Below are positions 17,316 through 25,355 of a DNA stretch of 64,000 nucleotides, piece by piece. Position numbers and translations under genes: made by a program. The notes beneath the pieces were generated by a model. The model was not told the DNA's origin, did no database searches, and saw only the letters and a list, made by a program, of their open reading frames with translations. Position 1 is the first letter of the stretch, and the number at the start of each line of letters is the position of its first letter. This DNA comes from Lactococcus ileimucosae (GTDB lineage Bacteria > Bacillota > Bacilli > Lactobacillales > Streptococcaceae): NCBI RefSeq assembly GCF_943193185.1, contig NZ_CALPDE010000001.1, forward strand, positions 1 through 64,000, given 5' to 3'.

Positions 17316-18956
17316 TTAGTCACCAATCAAGTCACGTTGACGATAAGTAACCATCCCAACCAGAGCAAAAAATACTGCTAAAACAAGTATGAGTACAAAA
17401 TTGCCCCAGTTCATCGTTTCGACTGGAAGTCTTGAAATATGATGGAAAATATTAAAATTATTTAACCAAGCTGGGAGATTCAATATATTACCGATGTAAC
17501 TCATGAAGAAAACAAAACCAAGATAAACCCAGATCAGAGCGCTCAATCGTGGGAGCAAGGCCATCAGTAAACCCAATAACCCAAGGATGAAGAAAATTCC
17601 AACACTCCAAGACATCCCCGCTGCAGCTACTTTAGCAAAGCTAAACGCATTGTCGTTATTGGCTTGAGCCAGATAGATACCAAGCACAACTGCAAATTGA
17701 GCAAGAGCTCCCAATACCCAAGAGATAATCATATAAGTTGCATAAACTTTATAACGGCTAATCGGCAGAGCATAAAGTAGTTCTTGTCGATTTTTTCGTT
17801 CCTCAGTTACCATCCGCATCAGTGAAGTAACCGCAAAGCAAGCAACCATTACCGCACAAATCATAAAGATTGTTGACATAAAGCTTTCAATCATGGCTTT
17901 ACTTGCCGCCCTGCTGGCTTCGTTTGCCAGATGAGGGTCAATGTTAAAGAGTTTGGATATGGTTGGACTGGATTCAACAAAACTGCCGATTTGGTCAATC
18001 ATTGACCCATAGGTGATTCCCAGCACAAAAAGCCCAAAAATCCAACCGATACTGGCTGTACGTTGTTGTCGAAGTGTAAGTCCTGTAAAACTGAGTAAGC
18101 TTTTAGAAGCATGCGCTTTACCGTTCGCCTCTGGAATATAGCCCGCATTGACATCTCGTCTAATTTCAAGGAAATAAGCAAGAGCGAGAAGAACAAGGCT
18201 CAATCCTAGAGCGAGGAAGAAAGGAAGCCAATGATTTTTGACATAGGGACTGGTCAGATATGACCAACTTAAGGGGTTCCAATAGCCCCAATTTACATTT
18301 TGTGTATCTGTTCCCATACGAATAAGATAGAGCAGTCCGAGCAAGCCAAAAGTGGCACCTTTGGCGCTGCCTGAATCGGAAAAGATTTGCGCAAAGACGA
18401 GAGCAATCAAGCCCCAAAGTAAGCTTTGAACGCCTATCGCAGAGGCAAACAAGAGATTTTCGCTAAAAGAAATCATGCCCGGAATATTTTGCAACTGAAT
18501 TGAAATCGCCAAAACCACAGTAATCAAGACTTGTAAAACAAAGAGTTCAATAACAAGAGCTGTCGTATTGGCTAGTTTTCCAACTTGAAAAGAACGGAAA
18601 ACTTCAGCAATTCCATCCTCTTCTTCTTTCCGTGTTCGATTAACAACATAGATAACAGAAACAACAGCAAATGTTATTGCTGTAATTAAAGGCATGGTCG
18701 TGCCATAAGCTGCAGCTGCGGTAAAATCCTTGCCTTGAGTGACCGTCATAGGACCGAACAATGCCGTCATGGCTGGGCCTTGAAAAACATTAAACATGGT
18801 TTCCCTTTGACTGTCAGTCTGCATGATAAGCTCAAATTTACCCACTCCCGATGCAGCAAAGGCTAGTACACCCACTATCCAAAAGATCAACTTCAACCAA
18901 TCTCTCTTGAGCAGGGCTTCCAGCATACTGAAGGTTTTATTTAAAGATTTATCCAT
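17316..18956 (-). CDS. ABC-2 exporter permease (antibiotic/polyketide exporter type)
   Basis: 546 residues from ATG 18956 (GGAGG upstream). Two similar halves, each with about six helices, as in the tetronasin-resistance type permeases often annotated as exporters of polyketide antibiotics. The N-terminus MDKSLNKTFSMLEALLKRDW is cytoplasmic. Follows its ATPase, and both are divergent from a TetR regulator, which suggests drug- or signal-inducible export. Substrate unknown. Confidence 0.85.
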   Translation of the reverse strand: MDKSLNKTFSMLEALLKRDWLKLIFWIVGVLAFAASGVGKFELIMQTDSQRETMFNVFQGPAMTALFGPMTVTQGKDFTAAAAYGTTMPLITAITFAVVSVIYVVNRTRKEEEDGIAEVFRSFQVGKLANTTALVIELFVLQVLITVVLAISIQLQNIPGMISFSENLLFASAIGVQSLLWGLIALVFAQIFSDSGSAKGATFGLLGLLYLIRMGTDTQNVNWGYWNPLSWSYLTSPYVKNHWLPFFLALGLSLVLLALAYFLEIRRDVNAGYIPEANGKAHASKSLLSFTGLTLRQQRTASIGWIFGLFVLGITYGSMIDQIGSFVESSPTISKLFNIDPHLANEASRAASKAMIESFMSTIFMICAVMVACFAVTSLMRMVTEERKNRQELLYALPISRYKVYATYMIISWVLGALAQFAVVLGIYLAQANNDNAFSFAKVAAAGMSWSVGIFFILGLLGLLMALLPRLSALIWVYLGFVFFMSYIGNILNLPAWLNNFNIFHHISRLPVETMNWGNFVLILVLAVFFALVGMVTYRQRDLIGD

Positions 18957-18968
18957 AATGTCCACCTC

Positions 18969-19847
18969 CTACTCATAATGATGCATGAAGAGTTCTTCTA
19001 AGGTTGGCGGTGTAGACTCTAACTTCTTCACCCCATACTTAAGTAAGGTTTTTAAGACAATATCTGTTTTATCCGAATCCACTTGAAAAACTGCCTTGTT
19101 GTCAGTGAGTTGTAAATCATATACACCCTCTAATCCATGCAGCTCCTCTGGTACTTGAACCGTTTCGACTTTAAAGGTATCACGTGTCAAGTGGCGCAAA
19201 TCTTCAAGAGAACCCGTTTCAACGATTTCTCCTTTTCGGATAACGGCAACACGATCTGCCAAGCGTTCAACCTCAGATAAGATGTGACTTGATAAAATAA
19301 TGGCCTTACCCGCCTTTTTCAGGCGCTGAACCTCAGCTTGGAAGACAGACTCCATCAGGGGATCCAAACCACTGGTCGGCTCGTCAAAGATATAAAGTTC
19401 GGCATCCGTTGCTAAAGCAGCAATCAAGGCAATTTTCTGACGGTTTCCCTTGGAATAACTGCGCGCCTTTTTCCGCGGGTCGAGTTCGAACTTGGCAATT
19501 AATTCGTCTTTTTTCTGAATATCCGCATGACCATGTAGCTTCAAGAAAAGGTCGATAATCTCGCCTCCTGTAAGATTAGGCCAGAGATAGACATCGCCAG
19601 GCACATAGGCAATTTTCTTATGAATCTCAATGGCATCCGTCCATACATCCTTACCAAATATTGTGGCTGAACCTCCACTCTTTTTAATAATCCCCAGCAA
19701 AACACGAAGCGTTGTTGATTTTCCTGAACCATTTGGTCCAATATAGCCCAAAACTTCTCCAGCATTGACATCCAACGTCACATCCTTAAGAGCTTGAAAT
19801 TTTCCAAAATTTTTCTGCAAGTTTTTTATTTCGACAATTTTTTGCAT
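18969..19847 (-). CDS. ABC exporter ATP-binding protein
   Basis: 292 residues from ATG 19847 (GAGGAAAAA before it). Walker A GPNGSGKST, signature YSKGNRQK, Walker B LYIFDEPTSGLD, switch His in LSSHILSE. The C-terminal extension of about 75 residues is typical of drug-export ATPases of the DrrA/CcmA type. Its stop is 12 bases before the permease start. Confidence 0.9.
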   Translation of the reverse strand: MQKIVEIKNLQKNFGKFQALKDVTLDVNAGEVLGYIGPNGSGKSTTLRVLLGIIKKSGGSATIFGKDVWTDAIEIHKKIAYVPGDVYLWPNLTGGEIIDLFLKLHGHADIQKKDELIAKFELDPRKKARSYSKGNRQKIALIAALATDAELYIFDEPTSGLDPLMESVFQAEVQRLKKAGKAIILSSHILSEVERLADRVAVIRKGEIVETGSLEDLRHLTRDTFKVETVQVPEELHGLEGVYDLQLTDNKAVFQVDSDKTDIVLKTLLKYGVKKLESTPPTLEELFMHHYE

Positions 19848-19904
19848 TACTTTTTCCTCTTTACTCCACATCTATTTTGAACTTTATTCCTCTTTGTAGT
19901 TCAT

Positions 19905-19948
19905 ATTGTACTCTTTTAGTTGAATCAGTTCAAATTAAAAGATATAAT
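19905..19948. promoter_or_regulatory. Overlapping divergent promoters sharing one palindromic operator
   Basis: Plus strand: TTGAAT (19920-19925), 17 bases, TATAAT (19943-19948) for the TetR gene. Minus strand: TTGAAC (19928-19933), 17 bases, TACAAT (19905-19910) for the ABC genes. Both -35 boxes form the palindrome TTGAATCAGTTCAA (19920-19933), which is the natural operator for the TetR protein. Confidence 0.8.
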
Positions 19949-19981
19949 TTTATAAAGAATTCTTTTTGCGGAGAGGAGAAA

Positions 19982-20548
19982 ATGAATCAAACAAAGAAAA
20001 AGAAAAAAGCTATTCTGGAAGTGACCACAAAGCTATTGAGAGAGCGCTTGATTTCTGATATTTCTATGGATGAAATTGCTCGGCTGGCTCATGTCTCTAA
20101 GGTGACCATTTTCAAATATTATGAAAACAAAAACAAGCTGATGAACCTAGTCATCCGAAAAGAGCTTGACTTTATGGTTGAGAGTATTCAAAAAATAATT
20201 GCCACTGATGCAGATTTTCATGAGACCTTTCATCAAATTTATCACTTCAAAATCAAGCAAATTCGGTTGATGACCGATATTTTTCTGCAAAATATGATGA
20301 AACAATATGCAGCAAATCCAAGTTTCTTTGATGAAGATACACGTCAAATTCAACATCTTGTTTACCAAGAACTTTTCAGAAAAGGACGTGCAGAAGGACA
20401 AATTTCGGAATATTATACGGATGAAGATCTTTTTCTATACGTTGATATTATCAGTGAAGGAATGAAATCTATCCCGCTAGAAATATTGATAAAACACTCT
20501 AAAAACCTAACCGAAATGTTTCTCAATTCTCTAAAAAAGAGGGAATGA
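19982..20548 (+). CDS. TetR family transcriptional regulator
   Basis: 188 residues from ATG 19982 (GAGAGGAG before it). N-terminal helix-turn-helix at about 10-55 (ISMDEIARLAHVSKVTIFKYYENKNKL), followed by an all-helical ligand-binding domain. Divergent from the ABC exporter and sharing its operator, so it very probably represses the exporter and itself. The longer upstream reading would run through the promoter and is rejected. Confidence 0.9.
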   Translation: MNQTKKKKKAILEVTTKLLRERLISDISMDEIARLAHVSKVTIFKYYENKNKLMNLVIRKELDFMVESIQKIIATDADFHETFHQIYHFKIKQIRLMTDIFLQNMMKQYAANPSFFDEDTRQIQHLVYQELFRKGRAEGQISEYYTDEDLFLYVDIISEGMKSIPLEILIKHSKNLTEMFLNSLKKRE

Positions 20549-20580
20549 ATTCCACTTTATCAAAGTTATGCAATCCAATA

Positions 20581-20628
20581 AAAAATCACTCACTCTGCAT
20601 GTAGGAATGCTAGAGTTGAGTGATTTTT
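20581..20628. terminator. Bidirectional terminator between tetR and exported protein copy 1
   Basis: AAAAATCACTCA and TGAGTGATTTTT arms with an inner GCAT/ATGC stem. Its minus-strand 5' half is also found after copy 2 (50692-50710), where the other half is missing. Confidence 0.8.
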
Positions 20629-20645
20629 TGACTTGTTTATCTATT

Positions 20646-22295
20646 TTAGAGAGGTTGATTGATGATTAGGGCAGGTCTAATACCACCACCAGTGGAATGG
20701 GTAGTCCCCACCGGACGTGTACCAAATAATTCTCCCCTCATACTTCCGGAAACAAACCAGCCTAATCCAGTGTCCCCTGGAGTTCTTAGCCACCACCAAG
20801 AAACAGTATCACCAATAGATAGAGCTCCCCGCTCATCGTGATTAGGGAAAGCACGCCCTGGACCTGATAGATGTGTCACATCTGCCAAAGAGAGGGCAAA
20901 AGCTTTACTCGTTCCACTTGAATCACTCTGAGATAAATCAGAGGCAACCACTAGAAAATTTTGTAGATTACTTGCCTGCCAACGTTCACCAGGACCTTCA
21001 AAAATTATATCTTCATGCACAACATTACCCGTTATAAAGTTATCGGCTACCGGACGAACTATGCTTTGAACTGAACTCTCAAGCTGGCTATACCATAAAT
21101 CTAGCCTCGCTTCTTGTCCTTCAAATGTAACGCCTGGAATTACACGATTCCGGATAATCAAATGATTCCCCCCACCTTGATTCTCCAAATAACGGTACTG
21201 CTCCCCAGCCATGGTGAAGATAGTCCCCGGTGCCATGAGGCTAAAGTTGATTTGGTCGGGTTGGACATTGTCATCTGGTCCCGGGTTCCCCCAGTTGTTA
21301 TCGATAGAACCGTTCTGTACGGCTGTCAGGAAGTCTGACAAGTCATCATGATGCGTATAGTCTGGATCTGCAGCCAAGAAGTCATTGATACGGTCAGGAC
21401 TGATCAGTTGCCCGTCCACATGGATACCGTAATAATACTCGCCCGGGATGTTGTCTGCCGCTGCGGTCATCTGAGCCGCATCCAAGAGGTAAGAGGTGGT
21501 CTCCCCTGCTTGGAGTTGATTCGCCCAGTAAGCCCAGCCTGTTTGGTGGTCGATGACCCAGAAGTTCCCGACTTTCAGGTTATTAGGCAGGGTTGCCCAC
21601 TGGCTCATGGTCATCGGGGCACGCTCTTGTTGCAGGTTTTGAGCGGCATCATGAGTGACTTCTTCTCCCGGCCAAACTGGACCGCTGTTGTCAAAGCTGT
21701 CGCCAGAGGACCAGTAGGCATCTGTACCGTCTCCCGGATGCGTGGCGCCGTCTGTAACACCGTCTGTGGCTGTACTTGTGACCCAGTCACGGGCATGTCC
21801 TGCAGAGGCGGTCCTCAGGTCTGAGTTGTCCCGGTTGAAGGTGGGCATGAACCATGGGGCATCTTGGCCTGAGCGACTCCAACCAAAGGTTAGGTTGGCG
21901 TAGGTGTTGAAGGCAGCCGAGTCGCCTACACGGGTGTTGAGGTTGGTCTCTGAGGGACGCATGACCGTCCAAGTGTTCACTTGGTCACGGATGGTGCCGT
22001 TCACTATAGGGGTGAAGTCTGTATCTCCTGTGGCGCGTTTCTCCATGAACTCGGAGAGGCGGATACGGGCCATGAGAGGCACATTGCCATAGTTCTCCAC
22101 GAAGACGTCCTTGTTTTCGGTGTCTCGGTTGTAGTAGTCGTGGACACGGCCGCCGGGGATGTTTTCTCGGAGCCGGTCATTGATGGCCCGCTGGTTGAAG
22201 GCTTGGAAGGCGAAGGTGCCGCCTACCAAGAGCAATAAGAGGGACAGGAGCGCGAGGTTGCGCAGCCGCCGCTGGTTTTTCTTTTCTGGTGTCAT
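20646..22295 (-). CDS. Modular exported protein, DUF6273-like variable C-terminus (copy 1)
   Basis: 549 residues. Basic N-terminus, one helix (about 14-33: LALLSLLLLLVGGTFAF), then an extracytoplasmic part. Residues 1 to about 386 are nearly identical to copy 2; the remaining 160 diverge. The variable end carries the features of DUF6273: AFALSLADVTHLS, WWWLRTPGDTG and the final GGGIRPALI. The helix followed by VENYGNVPLMARIRLSEFME recalls proteins with TasA/camelysin-type export signals, but this is weak. The 5' coding part is GC-rich (36 of 60 bases at 21901-21960), unlike its neighbours, pointing to transfer. Likely a surface or matrix protein; function unknown. Confidence 0.8.
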   Translation of the reverse strand: MTPEKKNQRRLRNLALLSLLLLLVGGTFAFQAFNQRAINDRLRENIPGGRVHDYYNRDTENKDVFVENYGNVPLMARIRLSEFMEKRATGDTDFTPIVNGTIRDQVNTWTVMRPSETNLNTRVGDSAAFNTYANLTFGWSRSGQDAPWFMPTFNRDNSDLRTASAGHARDWVTSTATDGVTDGATHPGDGTDAYWSSGDSFDNSGPVWPGEEVTHDAAQNLQQERAPMTMSQWATLPNNLKVGNFWVIDHQTGWAYWANQLQAGETTSYLLDAAQMTAAADNIPGEYYYGIHVDGQLISPDRINDFLAADPDYTHHDDLSDFLTAVQNGSIDNNWGNPGPDDNVQPDQINFSLMAPGTIFTMAGEQYRYLENQGGGNHLIIRNRVIPGVTFEGQEARLDLWYSQLESSVQSIVRPVADNFITGNVVHEDIIFEGPGERWQASNLQNFLVVASDLSQSDSSGTSKAFALSLADVTHLSGPGRAFPNHDERGALSIGDTVSWWWLRTPGDTGLGWFVSGSMRGELFGTRPVGTTHSTGGGIRPALIINQPL

Positions 22296-22299
22296 AAAC

Positions 22300-22400
22300 T
22301 CCTCCTTTGACGTAACCTGTACTTTTAGATTTACATTACATATACATTTCTAATGTTACGTTTACTTTCTGAGTCTATAGTATAAAAAAAAAAGGTCAAA
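22300..22400 (-). promoter_or_regulatory. Promoter/leader of copy 1 with T10 tract
   Basis: On the minus strand TTGACC is followed by ten T residues (22384-22393) and then ATACTATAGA. The leader holds nested inverted repeats (ACGTAAC/GTTACGT outside, ACATTA/TAATGT inside) before the strong AAAGGAGG. The spacer is too short for a normal promoter at the present T-run length, which suggests slippage control or another promoter. Confidence 0.45.
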
Positions 22401-22451
22401 TGAAATGAGTGTTTAATGAGAAAAATCGGTTTGGCACATTACTTGTTGCAC

Positions 22452-22490
22452 AAAAAACTCAGCTTCTCATGTCAGAGTTTACTGAGTTTT
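22452..22490 (-). terminator. Terminator of the reductase gene
   Basis: AAAACTCAG and CTGAGTTTT arms, ending in T-rich sequence on the minus strand. Located 3 bases after the reductase stop. Confidence 0.65.
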
Positions 22491-22492
22491 CT

Positions 22493-23014
22493 TTATTCTC
22501 TATTCTTTTTTCGCTTATAAGCCAGTTCTACAAACTGTCCATAGATTGTACTTCCTTGGAATTCCAAGTCTGCTGCATAATCGCCTTGGGGGAAAAGTGG
22601 AATTCCTTCACCAAGAAGAACCGGAGCAGTCGTGATCCTATATTCATCAATCAAGTCAGCTTCCAAAAAAGTTTTGATGAGTTGGCCACCACCAATCAAC
22701 CAAATTTCTCCCTGAAGCCCCTGAACGAAGTCTGTAAGTTGTGACGGATGAACAAATTTAATATTGCCTTTGTCCTCCCAGTTCTTTTTAGAGAAAACAT
22801 AGGTCATTTTGCCTTCATAAGGCCAAGTTTCCAATTTTTGATCTAAGAGCCACTGGTAGGTCCGACTTCCCATGAGAATAATGTCAATGGTGGAAAGAAA
22901 GGCAGATATGCCATTATCTCCTTTCCCTTGAACTGTCATCAACCAATCAAGATTATCCTGCTTGTCTGCAATGTAGCCGTCTAATGTTTGTGCAATGAAA
23001 AGTTTTACCGTCAT
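22493..23014 (-). CDS. Dihydrofolate reductase/RibD C-terminal family protein
   Basis: 173 residues beginning MTVKLFIAQTLDGYIADKQD, with the NADPH-fold motifs MGSRTYQWLL and EIWLIGGGQLIKTFLEADLIDEYRI. This matches the YyaP/YwjB-type reductases, often annotated as dihydrofolate reductase-like. Substrate unknown. AGAAGGAG precedes the start. Confidence 0.88.
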   Translation of the reverse strand: MTVKLFIAQTLDGYIADKQDNLDWLMTVQGKGDNGISAFLSTIDIILMGSRTYQWLLDQKLETWPYEGKMTYVFSKKNWEDKGNIKFVHPSQLTDFVQGLQGEIWLIGGGQLIKTFLEADLIDEYRITTAPVLLGEGIPLFPQGDYAADLEFQGSTIYGQFVELAYKRKKNRE

Positions 23015-23119
23015 CCGCTTCTCCTTCTTGTTTCACTCCCCCTAGCTTAACAAGATTAAAGAGCAAATTCAAGCCAAATACCTCCTCTGCACAGCTTCTG
23101 GCAGTTCTTTCCTTTCATA

Positions 23120-24112
23120 CTACGAAGCTTCAGCTTTTACAGGTGCTTCATAAATTACAGGTCCGCTTGTACCATCATCCTCAATCTCTTTTACAACAAA
23201 GTAAAGTTCCGTACCATACTTGGCATGGTAGCTTCCTGACCCCATGTTATAAAGCGCAGTGTTATTGCTGACTTGCTGCCAGTTACTTCTGCTTTCTTTC
23301 ATGAACATGTTCCAATATCTATTGCTTAGCAAGTCTTCTGATGCAATGACCTTACCAAGTCCATGTGTTGAGATTGCACCTGTCTCTAAATCAGTTTTGT
23401 ATGGAATCTGTGCCTTGACCTTATCTTGAAGCTTAATCGTACCAGAAGCTTCTGTGGTTCTAAGAAACCAATCTACTTGAACTTTTGTATGCGGTTCGAG
23501 ACGAATTGATGAAGAAGGAACCTTCCAAATGATCGTTTTAGATTTTGTTTTTTCGTATCCCGTTGTGTACGTATACTCTACACTAAATTTTACCTTAGCA
23601 ATTCCTATCCCGCCAATACTTGGAAACAGGAAATGCTCTTGCGCAGACATCCCTGTATTGACAGAATGAGTCGTTGTTGTAGTAATCGAATCAGACGTTT
23701 CGAAGCTGAAAGAAGGGGTGTCAATATTTTGTACGTTATTCGTATCATTAGTAAAATGAGAAGAATGCGCTGCAAGAGCTTCCCCTTCTTTCAGCTTCAT
23801 ATCACTGTTCATCGAAAGTGTAGGATGATCACTCGCATTTATTGGTTTTGACTCTGCACTCCCAATCGTCCCCCCTGTTGCTTGTCCAGTTGCAAACATG
23901 CTGTAAGAATGTGCAATGGCCAGCTTTTCAAGTTTTTCATCAATTTTAGGATTAAGTTCACCTTGAGACTGTTTCTCTAAATGTCCACTACTTTTAGGAC
24001 AGTTTACATCCGTAGCAGCCACGTTCCTTGACCCAACATTGCCCAAGGGCAAAGCAATCCCGAGTAGTAAAAGACTCCCAGTTAAAATTGTTCTCGTTTT
24101 CTTTAGAATCAT
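23120..24112 (-). CDS. ETX/MTX2-type beta-pore-forming toxin
   Basis: 330 residues with a signal peptide (about 1-33, ending near NVAA). The central part has the hallmarks of the epsilon-toxin/mosquitocidal toxin family: a Ser/Thr-rich amphipathic stretch FSFETSDSITTTTTHSVNTG (about 150-169), which is the membrane-inserting hairpin region, flanked by long beta-strands FSVEYTYTTGYEKTKSKT and SSSIRLEPHTKVQVDWFLRTTEASG. Family members are secreted, are activated at the C-terminus and form oligomeric pores in host membranes. It lies 50 bases after a second secreted protein gene, probably in one operon. Host target unknown. Very unusual in a lactococcal chromosome. Confidence 0.8.
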   Translation of the reverse strand: MILKKTRTILTGSLLLLGIALPLGNVGSRNVAATDVNCPKSSGHLEKQSQGELNPKIDEKLEKLAIAHSYSMFATGQATGGTIGSAESKPINASDHPTLSMNSDMKLKEGEALAAHSSHFTNDTNNVQNIDTPSFSFETSDSITTTTTHSVNTGMSAQEHFLFPSIGGIGIAKVKFSVEYTYTTGYEKTKSKTIIWKVPSSSIRLEPHTKVQVDWFLRTTEASGTIKLQDKVKAQIPYKTDLETGAISTHGLGKVIASEDLLSNRYWNMFMKESRSNWQQVSNNTALYNMGSGSYHAKYGTELYFVVKEIEDDGTSGPVIYEAPVKAEAS

Positions 24113-24162
24113 GCAACATTTCCTTTCTTATCTTTTTCTTCTATTTTGCTGTACCTGTTCTT

Positions 24163-24939
24163 TCACTTGGCTATACTTTCAGCTACCATTCCAGGATCGG
24201 CAATCTTTGTTACACCATTTAAAAATGGCATGCCCCAGTCGCTTGCATGAGCCGCTCCATCAAACTCTTGCTCAAAGTTTAAGTTATCTCCTGTTACTGC
24301 ATTCCACAAATTTCCAGCAGCCCATGCGCAATTGCCAATGGGAGAGTATGCGCCCCGACTTGGCCAAAAAACATATACTCCCATCATCCGAGCAATAGCA
24401 ACACTTTCCTCTGAGAGATGTGGCATAATCGTCTTTTCGATATTTTCACAGCTTGTTTTATCATCCCCAAGCGGCAAGGTCTTTTCAACCGCAAATTTTC
24501 TTCCTGCACTGTCATCTGTAAAGTAGGAGCTTCCATTTTTCACCCATCCAAAGACTTCATGAAAACCATAGGAGGTATAATCACCGGGCTTGTTACTGTG
24601 GAAAATAACAATCCAAGCATGCCCTAGGCTACCGCTCCCAAAGTAAGAAATAAGTCTCTTTGTTACAGCCTTTGAACGATGTGCACTGTCTCCAATCGGA
24701 TATTTTGCTGCTGCCTCATCTGCAAGCTTGACAATCTCAGCTATATTCGTACGTTCCGGTGCTCGATCAGTCCGTATACTGATTTGTGGATAGCTTACAT
24801 TTGGATTGCCCGTAGGTTCATATTGACTTGTATCAATGTCCATGGTTCTTGCTTTGACTGTCGTTGAAGGCATTAAAGCCCCTAAAATACCAAAAGTAAA
24901 AGCGATGAGGACGATAGAAAATATTTTGTTTTTTCTCAA
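24163..24939 (-). CDS. Secreted protein with possible permuted papain-like (LRAT/NlpC-type) core
   Basis: 258 residues, TTG start after a strong AAAGGAGG. Signal peptide 1-30 with cleavage likely after VKA. Later blocks show GHAWIVIF (His107), GFHEVFGWV, and IGNCAWAAGNLWNAVTG (Asn203-Cys204). The order His...Asn-Cys is that of circularly permuted NlpC/P60 or LRAT-like enzymes (lipid acyltransferases, peptidases). This is a motif-level inference. Its place directly before a pore-forming toxin suggests a joint role in host or competitor damage. Confidence 0.6.
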   Translation of the reverse strand: MRKNKIFSIVLIAFTFGILGALMPSTTVKARTMDIDTSQYEPTGNPNVSYPQISIRTDRAPERTNIAEIVKLADEAAAKYPIGDSAHRSKAVTKRLISYFGSGSLGHAWIVIFHSNKPGDYTSYGFHEVFGWVKNGSSYFTDDSAGRKFAVEKTLPLGDDKTSCENIEKTIMPHLSEESVAIARMMGVYVFWPSRGAYSPIGNCAWAAGNLWNAVTGDNLNFEQEFDGAAHASDWGMPFLNGVTKIADPGMVAESIAK

Positions 24940-24959
24940 AAGATAACCTCCTTTAGTTC

Positions 24960-25019
24960 TTTCAGCTGAAAATATTTACTTCTACTTGGAATGTTACTCT
25001 AAATATTCGTGAAGTTCAA
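24960..25019 (-). promoter_or_regulatory. Promoter and palindrome of the toxin operon
   Basis: TTGAAC (25014-25019), 17 bases, TAACAT (24991-24996). Downstream in the leader lies the perfect 12-base palindrome TTTCAGCTGAAA (24960-24971), a candidate operator. Confidence 0.5.
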
Positions 25020-25128
25020 CCGCATAAAGTTTCTAGTAAAATAGGTTTCATTTTCTTGAAGAAAGGGCTGTGTTATGAGAATGAAAATTTCCTTGTCATA
25101 TCGTGTACTTTATTTTCTAGAAATATAC

Positions 25129-25163
25129 AAAAAAACAAGAGTTCTTCACCAGACACTCTTGTT
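25129..25163 (-). terminator. Terminator of the obg operon
   Basis: ACAAGAGT and ACTCTTGT arms around a 12-base loop, followed by seven T residues on the minus strand. Confidence 0.9.
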
Positions 25164-25170
25164 CTTTATT

Positions 25171-25338
25171 TTATTCGTCTTCTTTTTTGTCTGCTTCTTG
25201 TGCAGCTTTGGAGAGACGGAGTTTTCCTGAGGGGTTATATTTCTTAATCAAAGCATCAATCCGTTCATCTGTCCAAAAATCTGCTGAAGCTATAAATTCA
25301 CCGTTTTCATCACGGTCAGAAATAATCTTGAAGCCCAT
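25171..25338 (-). CDS. Small conserved-looking protein downstream of obg
   Basis: 55 residues: MGFKIISDRDENGEFIASAD, then a helical basic/acidic tail ending in KKEDE. It is closely linked to obg (17-base gap, AGGAGATTTAT before the ATG) and precedes the operon terminator. Codon use and ribosome site support it as a real gene. Function unknown. Confidence 0.75.
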   Translation of the reverse strand: MGFKIISDRDENGEFIASADFWTDERIDALIKKYNPSGKLRLSKAAQEADKKEDE

Positions 25339-25355
25339 ATAAATCTCCTAATCTT

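Larger units (their letters stand above)
20615..22437 (-). repeat. Direct repeat copy 1 (exported-protein cassette)
   Basis: The segment from the 3' terminator half to about 60 bases upstream of the poly-A/T tract recurs at about 50692-52493 in the same orientation. Near-identical parts are the promoter/leader, about the first 386 codons and the last codons plus the tail. Only the sequence encoding the C-terminal domain differs. Confidence 0.85.

Noticed and set aside
21348..21824. 158-codon plus-strand frame opposite copy 1
   Set aside because: Same explanation as for copy 2; not conserved in length between two nearly identical copies.
20646..22295. Diversity-generating retroelement target
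   Set aside because: The WWWLRTP/GIRPAL domain made me look for a reverse transcriptase and a template repeat. Neither is in the window, and the variation spans a whole domain rather than scattered adenine sites.
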